This document shows positions 8,675 through 16,474 of a stretch of 64,000 nucleotides of DNA, piece by piece. Each line of letters starts with the position of its first letter. Positions within the stretch are counted from its first letter, which is position 1. Both the position numbers and the translations under genes were made by a program. The DNA comes from Dissulfurispira thermophila. GTDB taxonomy: Bacteria > Nitrospirota > Thermodesulfovibrionia > Thermodesulfovibrionales > Dissulfurispiraceae. The notes beneath the pieces were generated by a model. That model did no database searches, was not told where the DNA came from, and saw only the letters and a list, made by a program, of their open reading frames with translations. The stretch covers positions 372,001 through 436,000 of the forward strand of contig NZ_AP022873.1 of NCBI RefSeq assembly GCF_014701235.1, in the 5' to 3' direction.

Positions 8675-8703
8675 ATGTGTATATTATACAATATCATACA
8701 CAT
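8675..8703 (-). promoter_or_regulatory. Palindromic operator over the vapBC promoter
   Basis: ATGTGTAT (8675-8682) and ATACACAT (8696-8703) form a perfect 8-bp inverted repeat with a 13-bp spacer. Between them, on the minus strand, lies TATAAT (8684-8689), a good -10 box about 25 bases before the vapB start. The arrangement predicts autorepression by the VapBC complex. Confidence 0.65.
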
Positions 8704-8718
8704 TAGTTAATAGTTTTG

Positions 8719-10307
8719 TTAAAGTCCCAACTTTCTCAGATTATTTTTTATTGCCTTCTCAAGTCTCGCACTTTCTTTGAACTGTTCTTCAAGCCTTGCA
8801 GTGAGCCTTTTCATCTTTTCCTCAAAAGGCTCGTCTTCATCCTCTGTTATCTCTGCACCCACATATCTGCCGGGGGTCAGGACATAACCATTTGCCCTTA
8901 TCTCTTCAATGGTAGCGCTCTTGCAAAAGCCAGGGACATCGGCATAGTTAGATTTATTTGATTTCCATGCATGATAGGTATCTGCAATCTTTTTTATCTC
9001 CTCATCTGAGAGTTCTCTGTGTGTCCTGTCAATCAGGTGTCCCATCTTGCGAGCATCTATAAACAGGGTTTCGCCCCTTCGATCACGGAATTTACCGTTC
9101 TTTTTATTTCTCGTAATAAACCAGAGACATGCAGGTATGGTTGTTGTGTAAAAGAGCTGTCCTGGCAGGGCAATCATGCAGTCAACTAAATCCGCCTCAT
9201 AATATTGTTCCGAATCTCTCCTTCTCCTGATTGATTACATGACATAGAGCCATTTGAAAGGACAAATCCTGCTATGCCGTTTGGTGAAAGGTGATGAATG
9301 AAATGCTGAACCCACGCAAAGTTGGCATTATTCACGGGTGGCACCCCATATTTCCACCTCACGTCATCTCTGAGCAATTCCCCTTTCCAGTCGCTAACAT
9401 TAAAAGGTGGATTTGCAAGGATAAAGTCTGCCTTTAAGTCCTTATGAAGGTCCTGCCTGAAGGTGTCTGCATGATGAGGTCCTATATTGCCCTCAATCCC
9501 CCTTATGGCAAGATTCATGTTACAGAGCCGCCATGTGGTAGGATTTGACTCCTGACCATAGATTGATATATCGCCCTTTTTTCCGCCATGTGCCTCAACA
9601 AATTTCTCTGATTGCACAAACATGCCTCCAGAGCCGCAACATGGGTCATAGACCCTTCCTTTATAGGGCTCTATCATCTCAACGAGGAGTTTTACGACTG
9701 ATTGAGGGGTATAAAACTCACCTCCACCTTTGCCCTCCTGCGATGCAAATCTGCCTAAAAAATACTCATAAACCCTTCCTAAAATATCCCTCAAACGGCT
9801 CTCTGCATCTCCAAGTCCGATAGTGCTGATGAGGTCTATGAGTTCACCGAGTGTATGTTTATCAAGGGTTGGTCTTGCATAATCCTTTGGAAGAACGCCT
9901 TTGAGTTTTGGATTTTCTTTCTCTATCGCAGTCATTGCATCATCAATGAGTCTGCCTATGTTTGGCTGTTTTGCATTTGCCTGTAAATATCGCCATCGGG
10001 CAGCCTTTGGAACCCAGAAGATGTTTTCAGAGATGTATTCATCCCTGTCCTCTATGACCTCATATCGGGCGGTCTCTTCGCTGATATAATATTCGCTATT
10101 TGGTTCTGCTACGAGGAGGCTCAATTGATTGTATCTTTCTTCAAAGGCATCTGATATGTATTTAAGGAAGATTAATCCAAGAACAACATGCTTGTATTCT
10201 GCAGGGTCCATATGACCCCGCATCTTATCAGCAGCCTGCCAGAGCTTTTCCTCAAAGCCAAGATTGCCGCCGTTTGAACCTTTCTTTTTGTTTGAAGTTC
10301 TGCCCAT
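8719..10307 (-). pseudogene. hsdM: Second type I methyltransferase HsdM, frameshifted
   Basis: Full-length HsdM split by one frameshift. The first 373 residues (10307 to 9186) carry the N-terminal HsdM domain, the SAM motif [10 protein letters not shown] and the catalytic NPPF ([11 protein letters not shown]). The remainder (9177 to 8719) starts at [22 protein letters not shown] and has the normal C-terminus. Around 9196-9203 one base is missing: inserting one restores NNI-x-EADLVDCM, the conserved join. No hsdS or hsdR accompanies it, so it is an orphan and probably inactive, unless the slip is a sequencing error. It is not the partner of the operon at 1-7879. A TATAAT (10337-10342 on the minus strand) lies about 30 bases before the start. 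Confidence 0.9.
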
Positions 10308-10351
10308 GTGTGCCTTTATAAGTAAAATCCTGTAAAATTATATCATAGGTG
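10269..10351. repeat. 83-bp direct repeat, parental copy (hsdM start plus promoter)
   Basis: Matches 10909-10991 at 82 of 83 positions (difference at 10324/10964, offset 640 bp). It includes the first ~13 codons of the minus-strand hsdM, its start codon and its TATAAT. The two copies bracket the DUF4160/DUF2442 pair. Confidence 0.95.
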
Positions 10352-10409
10352 TTTCTGTTGTTGTGTTGCATTGCAAAAAATGTAAGAATTGTATTAAATA
10401 TTAATCAAG

Positions 10410-10652
10410 ATGAGTCCTTCAATTTTCAGGGTGAAGGGATATAGGTTTTATTTCCTCTCAAACGAAGAGGAGAGAATTCATATACATGTAACATGTGAAG
10501 ATGGAGAGGCTAAATTTTGGGTCGAACCAATAGTGTCGCTGGCATTATCGCACGGGTTAAATCATAGAAAGCTGAAGGAAATTCAAAAAATTGTAGAGGA
10601 GCATAAAAATGAGATCATTAAGGCATGGCAAAGGCATTTCAGTAAGCGTTGA
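10410..10652 (+). CDS. DUF4160 family protein
   Basis: An 80-residue protein with the DUF4160 pattern: an N-terminal GYRFYFLSNEEERIHIHVTCEDGEAKFWV, where HIHV is the conserved histidine block, then a helical HRKLKEIQKIVEEHKNEIIKAWQRHF. Function is unknown. DUF4160 genes commonly pair with a DUF2442 gene, as here, and are suspected toxin-antitoxin-like modules (family association, not proof). It is divergent from hsdM and overlaps the next gene by 44 bases. The pair lies wholly between two copies of an 83-bp repeat. Confidence 0.8.
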   Translation: MSPSIFRVKGYRFYFLSNEEERIHIHVTCEDGEAKFWVEPIVSLALSHGLNHRKLKEIQKIVEEHKNEIIKAWQRHFSKR

Positions 10653-10917
10653 AAATATAACCCCCTTTGGTATATGGTTGTATGTAAAAGAAAAGGAATA
10701 TTTTCTAAGCTATAAGGATTATCCTTATTTTAAGGACCAGACATTAAGTTCCATACAAAATGTTCAATTGCTTCATGGCTATCATTTGTACTGGCCAGAT
10801 TTGGATGTTGACCTTGAAATCGATAATCTTGAACATCCTGAAAAATATCCTCTGAAATTCAAATCAAAGAAACATATAACAAATCATCCAACGAGGCGAC
10901 GAGCATCTGCCGTTTGA
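10609..10917 (+). CDS. DUF2442 family protein
   Basis: A 102-residue frame whose core, SVENITPFGIWLYVKEKEYFLSYKDYP to LHGYHLYWPDLDVDLEIDNL, is the DUF2442 domain, a small beta-rich partner of DUF4160. The true start is uncertain because the first ~10 residues overlap the upstream gene. The last codons run into the right-hand 83-bp repeat, which supplies the stop (TGA at 10915-10917), so the native C-terminus may have been altered when the repeat formed. Confidence 0.75.
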   Translation: MRSLRHGKGISVSVENITPFGIWLYVKEKEYFLSYKDYPYFKDQTLSSIQNVQLLHGYHLYWPDLDVDLEIDNLEHPEKYPLKFKSKKHITNHPTRRRASAV

Positions 10918-10991
10918 ACCTTTCTTTTTGTTTGAAGTTCTGCCCATGTGTGCCTTTATAAGTGAAATCCTGTAAAATTATATCATAGGTG
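10909..10991. repeat. 83-bp direct repeat, displaced copy
   Basis: Second copy of 10269-10351 with one substitution. Here it has no methylase gene attached; it supplies the stop of the DUF2442 frame and carries an orphan leftward TATAAT. Confidence 0.95.
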
Positions 10992-11045
10992 AAGGGGTGA
11001 GGGGGTGAAGTGAATAATGTTTTTCCTCTTCACCTCTTCACCAAT
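10989..11045. repeat. Imperfect inverted GGTGAAG/CTTCACC low-complexity tract
   Basis: GGTGAAGGGGTGAGGGGGTG on the left faces CCTCTTCACCTCTTCACC on the right, just before the exchanger start. Similar CACCCCTTCACC words recur in frame inside the P-type ATPase gene at about 23,263-23,306. Confidence 0.6.
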
Positions 11046-11057
11046 TTAGGGGGTTAG

Positions 11058-12056
11058 ATGCTTCTCTGGATTGCGTTTATAGTATGCACATCTGTAATTG
11101 TTTACGCCGGGACAAGGCTTTCTAAGTACGGTGATATTATTGCTGAAAAGACAGGTCTTGGAAGGACATGGATAGGTGTTGTTTTGATGGCGTCTGTTAC
11201 ATCTCTACCTGAACTTGTTACAGGGATAAGCTCTGTTACATATGCGGATGTTCCAGATATTGCAGTCGGTGATGTGCTTGGAAGTTGTGTCTTTAATATG
11301 GTTATTATCTCTTTTTTAGATGCGATGTACCGCCCAACGCCAATATCATCAAGGGCCCATCATGGCCATGTCCTTTCTGCTGGTTTTGGGATACTGCTGC
11401 TGAGCATAACTGCTATGAGCCTGTTTTTTAAAAGTCGCATCATTGCACTGGGCTGGATAGGGCCATATACTTTATTTTTCATTGTCATCTATTTTATTGC
11501 TATGCGATTGGTTTATTTCTATGAAAAAAGACAGCTCTCTGCCTTTGTTAAAGAGATAGCGGTTGAGTTGAGATATGAGGACATACCAATAAAAAAGGCA
11601 ATAGTAAACTATGCAGTCAATGCGCTTTTTGTTATAACTGCTGCTATCTTCTTGCCCAAGATCGGTGAAGGCATTGCAGAGACAACAGGTCTTGGACAGA
11701 CCTTTGTCGGGAATATCTTTATAGCGGTTTCTACCTCACTCCCTGAAGTGGTAGTCTCTATTGCTGCTGTAAAGATAGGTGCCATAGACCTTGCGATCGG
11801 AAATCTATTTGGAAGCAATATATTCAATATATTTATCCTTGCCCTTGATGATATATTTTTTACAAAAGGGCATCTCTTTACCTTTGCAAATCCAAATCAT
11901 ATAATCTCTGCCCTCTCATCTATTGCCATGACAACGATTGCTATTATTGGCTTAACATATCGCACAGAGAAAAAAACACTTCTTCTTGCCTGGGATTCCA
12001 TAGGGATATTGCTGATATATGTGATAAATCTAATGCTGCTTTATATGATAAGATAG
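11058..12056 (+). CDS. Sodium/calcium exchanger-family (CaCA) cation antiporter
   Basis: A 332-residue integral membrane protein with the two inverted Na_Ca_ex repeats. Repeat 1 has GVVLMASVTSLPELVTGISS followed by DVLGSCVFNMVII; repeat 2 has GNIFIAVSTSLPEVVVSIAA followed by NLFGSNIFNIF. The SLPE and GSxxFN motifs form the cation site (family knowledge). It would export Ca2+ (or Mn2+ or other cations) against Na+ or H+. Length and topology (about 10 hydrophobic segments) are normal for YrbG-type members. It stands alone after the accessory region. The nearby Mn2+ riboswitches make Mn2+ transport worth considering, but none precedes this gene. Confidence 0.9.
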   Translation: MLLWIAFIVCTSVIVYAGTRLSKYGDIIAEKTGLGRTWIGVVLMASVTSLPELVTGISSVTYADVPDIAVGDVLGSCVFNMVIISFLDAMYRPTPISSRAHHGHVLSAGFGILLLSITAMSLFFKSRIIALGWIGPYTLFFIVIYFIAMRLVYFYEKRQLSAFVKEIAVELRYEDIPIKKAIVNYAVNALFVITAAIFLPKIGEGIAETTGLGQTFVGNIFIAVSTSLPEVVVSIAAVKIGAIDLAIGNLFGSNIFNIFILALDDIFFTKGHLFTFANPNHIISALSSIAMTTIAIIGLTYRTEKKTLLLAWDSIGILLIYVINLMLLYMIR

Positions 12057-12111
12057 AGGAGTAAATATCACAGATTGTTGCATAAAATTTCTTTTTCGGC
12101 TATAGTTTATC

Positions 12112-13527
12112 ATGAAGATTGAAAATATTTCATTTATAGAAGTTAAATCCCCGGGTGCGCATATATACAGCAAGTTTCCAATCCCGAGACTTGGTTCTGT
12201 TTTGCTCTCCACAATTCTTAGAAAACAAGGTTATAATGTCAGGGTATTTATAGAAGATATAAAGGAGCCTGACTGGTCGTTTATAGAGAATTCTGATATC
12301 GTCTGTATCTCTACAATAACATCAACAGCTATCAGGGCATATGAGGTTGCAGATAGATTAAGAAGGATAGGCATCACAGTGATAATTGGTGGTGCACATC
12401 CATCCTTCATGCCTGATGAAGCTCTTGAACATGCAGATTATGTAGTGAGAGGTGAGGGTGACCATACCCTTGCTGAATTAATTGAATGTATAAAAAATGA
12501 CAGATATTCTTTAGAGAGCATACAGGGTATTTCTTATAGAGATGAATCAGGCAACATCATACATAATCCTTCAAGGCCACTGCTTACAGATTTGGATAAT
12601 CTGCCAGAGCCTGATTTCTCATTCGTTCATGGCTGGAAGCCTACAAATGTATATCCTGTATCCACATCTCGTGGATGTCCATTTGATTGTAAATTTTGTT
12701 CTGTCATCCAGATGTTTGGTAGGAAATATAGATTTAAATCAGTGGAAGCCACGATTAAAGAACTCAAACATGTTGCATCTATTTCAAAGTCAACTGTATT
12801 TTTTGTTGATGATAATTTTGCTGCAAATAAAGAGAGGACAAAGGCTATCCTTAAGGGTATGATTGAGGAGGGAATAAAAATTGGATCCTCTGCACAGGTA
12901 AGAACTGATATTGCTAAGGACACCAAATTACTCGGTCTGATGGCTGAAGCAAAGTGTGACATAGTCTATATAGGCTTTGAGTCTATAAATCCGAAGACTC
13001 TTGAACTTTATAATAAAAGGCAGAGCGTTGATGAGATTGTAAATTGTATAAAGACTGTTAAAGAACACGGAATAAAGATTCATGGCATGTTTGTCTTTGG
13101 CGCTGATACTGATGATTTAGATACAATAAAGGCAACTGCTGATTTTGCAATCAAACTTGGTATAGATACTATCCAGTTTATGATTCTTACGCCTTTACCA
13201 GGAACGCCTATATTTTTTGAGATGAGAGATGCTAACAGACTGCTTCATACAGATTGGAGTAAATACGATGCACATCATGTGGTCTTTAAGCCAGCCATGA
13301 TGACCCCTAAGACTCTTCAGATCAAAACCCTCAAGGCGATGAAGAGATTCTATTCATGGAAATATATCTTTAAAAATTTTATAAAACTTGATTTTTATTA
13401 TGCCGCCATAGGGTTCTACGGAAAGATGGCAGTTAAAGAGGCGATGGATAGGGCTAATGAATATCTTGAGAAACTTGAGCATAAAGGAATGGGTAAATTA
13501 AGTGTCAAAGTATCAGCAAATGGGTGA
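12112..13527 (+). CDS. B12-binding-domain radical SAM protein
   Basis: A 471-residue enzyme with an N-terminal cobalamin-binding domain (PRLGSVLLSTILRKQGYNV; VIIGGAHPSFMPDEAL) and a radical SAM core with the cluster motif C189-x3-C193-x2-C196 (CPFDCKFC). The family resembles hopanoid- or bacteriochlorophyll-type methylases and BchE-like proteins, but the substrate cannot be read from sequence. The C-terminal ~100 residues form the usual variable domain. The gene is monocistronic. Its last codons and stop (TGA 13525-13527) lie inside a dispersed repeat that recurs at 16309, so the present C-terminus SVKVSANG was supplied by that element. Confidence 0.85.
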   Translation: MKIENISFIEVKSPGAHIYSKFPIPRLGSVLLSTILRKQGYNVRVFIEDIKEPDWSFIENSDIVCISTITSTAIRAYEVADRLRRIGITVIIGGAHPSFMPDEALEHADYVVRGEGDHTLAELIECIKNDRYSLESIQGISYRDESGNIIHNPSRPLLTDLDNLPEPDFSFVHGWKPTNVYPVSTSRGCPFDCKFCSVIQMFGRKYRFKSVEATIKELKHVASISKSTVFFVDDNFAANKERTKAILKGMIEEGIKIGSSAQVRTDIAKDTKLLGLMAEAKCDIVYIGFESINPKTLELYNKRQSVDEIVNCIKTVKEHGIKIHGMFVFGADTDDLDTIKATADFAIKLGIDTIQFMILTPLPGTPIFFEMRDANRLLHTDWSKYDAHHVVFKPAMMTPKTLQIKTLKAMKRFYSWKYIFKNFIKLDFYYAAIGFYGKMAVKEAMDRANEYLEKLEHKGMGKLSVKVSANG

Positions 13528-13602
13528 ATGGGTTTGAACTTTAAATTTTGAATCACCCGTAAGGGTGTTTGAATCGCCGAAGGCGTTTGACACTTTGATG
13601 CT
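13501..13602. repeat. Dispersed MITE-like repeat, copy 1
   Basis: Bases 13511-13602 match 16309-16400 with about four differences in 92. Perfect 9-bp terminal inverted repeats AGTGTCAAA (13501-13509) and TTTGACACT (13586-13594) bound this copy. Inside are two mini-hairpins, ACCC-GTAA-GGGT and CGCC-GAA-GGCG. Confidence 0.85.
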
Positions 13603-13651
13603 TTTAATCCCTCTTTTATGTTTGTAAAGAAAGGGAGGAAAGATCTGAACC

Positions 13652-13679
13652 TTGACCTAAGTTTTCTGTTTCGGATAAT
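13652..13679 (+). promoter_or_regulatory. Promoter candidate for the htpX leader
   Basis: TTGACC (13652-13657) and GATAAT (13674-13679) with a 16-bp spacer, ending 9 bases before the riboswitch P1 stem. Confidence 0.6.
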
Positions 13680-13687
13680 CTAAATTA

Positions 13688-13861
13688 GTAAAGGGGAGTA
13701 GCTGATACGGTAACCATCGTCAGCACGTTGAGCACTTAACAAAGTTAGGCGCTCGGCCGGTGAACCGGTTAGGAAAAAACTAACAGCAAGACCTTTACCG
13801 CAATGAGTATTTATTGGTAAACTTTTTATTAATAGATATTCAATGCGGTAAAGGTCTTTTT
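13688..13861 (+). promoter_or_regulatory. yybP-ykoY (Mn2+) riboswitch with terminator, upstream of htpX
   Basis: The aptamer spans 13688-13798. P1 strand GTAAAGG (13688-13694) pairs with CCTTTAC (13792-13798). The class signatures GGGGAGTAGCTG and ATCGTCAGCACG are present, as is the 3' GCAAGACC. The same 3' P1 strand is also the left arm of a 13-bp terminator: GACCTTTACCGCA (13790-13802) with TGCGGTAAAGGTC (13844-13856), then T5. P1 formation with Mn2+ should therefore prevent termination and turn the gene on, as known for this class. Identification rests on recalled consensus. Confidence 0.9.
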
Positions 13862-13878
13862 AATTGGAGGTGTAAAAT

Positions 13879-14727
13879 ATGAACGGATTGAAGACAATGG
13901 TTTTAATGGTTACATTAACCTTGATGCTTGTGGCAATAGGAGGCATTCTGGGCGGCAAGTCAGGAATGACATTTGCGTTAATTATGGCATTTGGAATGAA
14001 CTTCATTACATACTGGTTCAGCGATAAGATAGTGCTCAGGATGTATGGTGCTAAGCCTGTGACAGAGGTAGAGGCTCCTGAGCTTTATAGCATCGTTAGA
14101 AGGCTTGCTCAAAGGGCAGGACTTCCAATGCCAAAGGTATATATAATGGATGAAGACCAGCCAAATGCATTTGCAACAGGCAGAAATCCAAATCATGGTG
14201 TTGTTGCTGTTACAACGGGCATAATGAGAATCCTTTCAAGGGAAGAACTCGAAGGTGTCATAGCCCATGAACTTGCACATATAAAACACAGGGATATACT
14301 TGTAAGTACAGTTGCTGCAACAATCGCAGGTGCTATAAGCTATCTTGCACAAATGGCACAATGGGCAATGATTTTTGGTGGGAGGCACGATGATGAAGAA
14401 GGCGGAGGAAATCCCATAGCAGCTATTGTGATGATGATCGTTGGTCCGATTGCAGCCATGCTTGTGCAGATGGCAATATCTCGCTCAAGGGAATATGGTG
14501 CAGATGAAGGTGGTGCAAGAATTTCAGGAAATCCAATGTATCTTGCAAATGCCTTAAAGAAACTGCATATAGCTTCACAGAGGATTCCTATGGATGCAAA
14601 TCCAGCAACATCGCATATGTTTATAGTCAACCCTTTATCAGGAGGAGGTCTCTTAAAGCTTTTCAGCACGCATCCACCTATTGAGGAGAGGATAGCAAGG
14701 CTTGAATCAATGAGGATGGGCAGATAA
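13879..14727 (+). CDS. htpX: Zinc metalloprotease HtpX
   Basis: A 282-residue M48-family membrane protease that degrades misfolded inner-membrane proteins. Two N-terminal membrane segments (about 7-25 and 30-48) precede the zinc site HELAH (H130, E131, H134), with a further hydrophobic pair and [11 protein letters not shown] providing the third ligand glutamate. It starts with ATG after GGAGGTG. It lies directly behind an Mn2+ riboswitch and 16 bases before purE, so both should be transcribed from the controlled leader. Regulation of an HtpX protease by a manganese switch suggests a role in membrane-protein quality under metal stress, which is my inference. Confidence 0.96.
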   Translation: MNGLKTMVLMVTLTLMLVAIGGILGGKSGMTFALIMAFGMNFITYWFSDKIVLRMYGAKPVTEVEAPELYSIVRRLAQRAGLPMPKVYIMDEDQPNAFATGRNPNHGVVAVTTGIMRILSREELEGVIAHELAHIKHRDILVSTVAATIAGAISYLAQMAQWAMIFGGRHDDEEGGGNPIAAIVMMIVGPIAAMLVQMAISRSREYGADEGGARISGNPMYLANALKKLHIASQRIPMDANPATSHMFIVNPLSGGGLLKLFSTHPPIEERIARLESMRMGR

Positions 14728-14743
14728 AAAAGGAGGAGATAAA

Positions 14744-15235
14744 TTGCACAAACCATTGGTGTTAATTCTTATGGGAAGCGACAGCGATTTGCCTATCATG
14801 GAAAAGGCAGCAGATGTCTTAAATGAAATGGGAGTCCCTTATGAGATGGATATAAGCTCTGCCCACAGGCTCCCTGAGAGGACAGCAGAGTATGCAAAGA
14901 ATGCCAGAGGAAGAGGCATAGAGGTTATAATAGCAGGTGCTGGTATGGCAGCCCATCTTGCAGGTGTAATTGCATCTCATACTACATTGCCTGTAATAGG
15001 TGTTCCATTGAAGTCAGGTGCATTGAATGGTATTGATGCACTTTATTCAACAGTTCAGATGCCTCCAGGAATACCTGTGGCGACTGTTGCAATAGATGGA
15101 GCTAAAAACGCAGCTTATCTCGCTTGTTCGATTCTATCAATTAAATATCCTGAGATAGCTGAAAGACTTGAATCTTTTAGAGAAAAGACAAGGAAGTCAT
15201 TGTTAGAGAAATCAAAGGAACTGAAGAAATTATAA
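14744..15235 (+). CDS. purE: N5-carboxyaminoimidazole ribonucleotide mutase PurE
   Basis: A 163-residue purine biosynthesis enzyme converting N5-CAIR to CAIR. The class I signature [22 protein letters not shown] and the [12 protein letters not shown] loop are intact. The start is TTG at 14744, preceded by AAGGAGGAGATAA; no ATG exists at a suitable place. It follows htpX by 16 bases with a shared transcript likely. purC lies 10 kb away at 24,853, so the purine genes are scattered here. Confidence 0.96.
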   Translation: MHKPLVLILMGSDSDLPIMEKAADVLNEMGVPYEMDISSAHRLPERTAEYAKNARGRGIEVIIAGAGMAAHLAGVIASHTTLPVIGVPLKSGALNGIDALYSTVQMPPGIPVATVAIDGAKNAAYLACSILSIKYPEIAERLESFREKTRKSLLEKSKELKKL

Positions 15236-15261
15236 CTGGTGAGTATATATATCTGTAATAG

Positions 15262-15291
15262 AGCCCTTGCCGATAGTGGTAAGGGCTTTTT
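15262..15291 (+). terminator. Rho-independent terminator after purE
   Basis: AGCCCTTGCC (15262-15271), 6-base loop, GGTAAGGGCT (15278-15287), then a T run. The stem is ten pairs with one G-T. Confidence 0.88.
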
Positions 15292-15301
15292 ATTGCAGAT
15301 C

Positions 15302-16204
15302 TCAGAGTAGAGTGGCATAAGGATAGTTTTTTAAATAAGAAATCAGTTCTTCGGCAGATGGAGAAAGGACTGTATTTGTGGGCATTATAAGAGAAAAGTT
15401 TCTAAATATCTTTTCTTCTTTGGGACTTACGAACTTTAGCTTTCCGGTTTTAACCTCTTCTTTAACATCCCATTTTGAAATTATGGATACTCCCGCTCCC
15501 CTTATAACAGCTTCTTTTATGGATTCGGTGCTGCCGAGTACAAGGGCTATATGTAGTTTATTAATGCCGATTCCATGCGACAGGAGATATTCTTCTATTT
15601 TCTGTCTTGTGGCTGAACCAGCTTCTCTCATGATAAAAGGCTCTTTTGTTATCTCTAAAATGGAAATCAGTTCTTTTCTTGACCATGGATGAACTATAGG
15701 TATAATAAAGCCCAATTCATCCTGTAATATTGGTTCTGCCTTAAACCAGGTTTTTGAAGGCTCTCCCGCTATAATTCCAAAGTCAATAAAGCCAGTATTT
15801 AGGAGGTCCTCGATTCTTTTTGCATTACCCACCAGCATATTTATTTTTATTTTTGGATGTTTTTTCCTAAAGTTGATTATTACATTTGGAAGCACATGAT
15901 TGCCAAGGGTCGTGCTTGCGCCAAATGTGACACCTCCCTTTATCATTCCAGTTGCTTTGCCTATTTCTTTTTCTATTTTTTCATGAAGGTCAAGTATTTT
16001 TTTGGCATATTTATACAGGACCTCGCCGGCAGTCGTGAGAGTCACCGAACCTCTGGATCTGTCGAGAAGCTTTGTTCCGCATATTTCTTCAAGAGCCTGA
16101 ATTTGAAGGCTGACAGCGGGCTGTGTAATGTGAACAATTTTGGAGGTCTTTGAAAAACTTCCGGTTTCAGCGATTGTGCAGAATATCTTGAACTTGTATA
16201 CCAT
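15302..16204 (-). CDS. LysR-family transcriptional regulator
   Basis: A 300-residue regulator. The N-terminal winged helix-turn-helix (ETGSFSKTSKIVHITQPAVSLQIQALE, about 13-39) is followed by the LysR substrate-binding fold, starting at GGVTFGASTTLGNHVLP. It resembles the CysB/CbbR-like branch used for sulfur or carbon metabolism, but the effector is unknown. It is transcribed away from pycA-pycB, and the 270-bp divergent region contains a copy of the dispersed repeat. Control of the carboxylase operon is a plausible, untested guess. Confidence 0.93.
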   Translation of the reverse strand: MVYKFKIFCTIAETGSFSKTSKIVHITQPAVSLQIQALEEICGTKLLDRSRGSVTLTTAGEVLYKYAKKILDLHEKIEKEIGKATGMIKGGVTFGASTTLGNHVLPNVIINFRKKHPKIKINMLVGNAKRIEDLLNTGFIDFGIIAGEPSKTWFKAEPILQDELGFIIPIVHPWSRKELISILEITKEPFIMREAGSATRQKIEEYLLSHGIGINKLHIALVLGSTESIKEAVIRGAGVSIISKWDVKEEVKTGKLKFVSPKEEKIFRNFSLIMPTNTVLSPSAEELISYLKNYPYATLL

Positions 16205-16308
16205 TCTTTAAAATAACATATTTAAGTGGTAGTTATGAATTTTAATTATAAAAAAATAAGGATGGTGTCCAGCAAAAGATATGATATTTTATACTATCCC
16301 AACATTTG

Positions 16309-16400
16309 TATCAGCAAATGGGTGAATGGGTTTGAACTTTAAATTTTGAATCACCCGTAAGGGTGTTTGAATCGCCGAAGACGTTTGACACCATGATGCT
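16309..16400. repeat. Dispersed MITE-like repeat, copy 2
   Basis: Near-identical to 13511-13602. It lacks the left 9-bp terminal repeat of copy 1 and carries GAAGACG for GAAGGCG. It lies between the LysR gene and pycA. Confidence 0.85.
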
Positions 16401-16474
16401 ATGACACTTTAGAGCAGTATTTTGTTATAATAGCTTTTCTTTTATGTAGAAGACACATGTAAGGAGTATTTTTC

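Noticed and set aside
14340-14756. 138-codon minus-strand frame inside htpX
   Set aside because: Shadow of the HtpX frame; low-complexity isoleucine/alanine composition and no start signal.
13501-16400. CRISPR repeats
   Set aside because: Only two copies, 2.7 kb apart, with no regular spacers and no cas genes.
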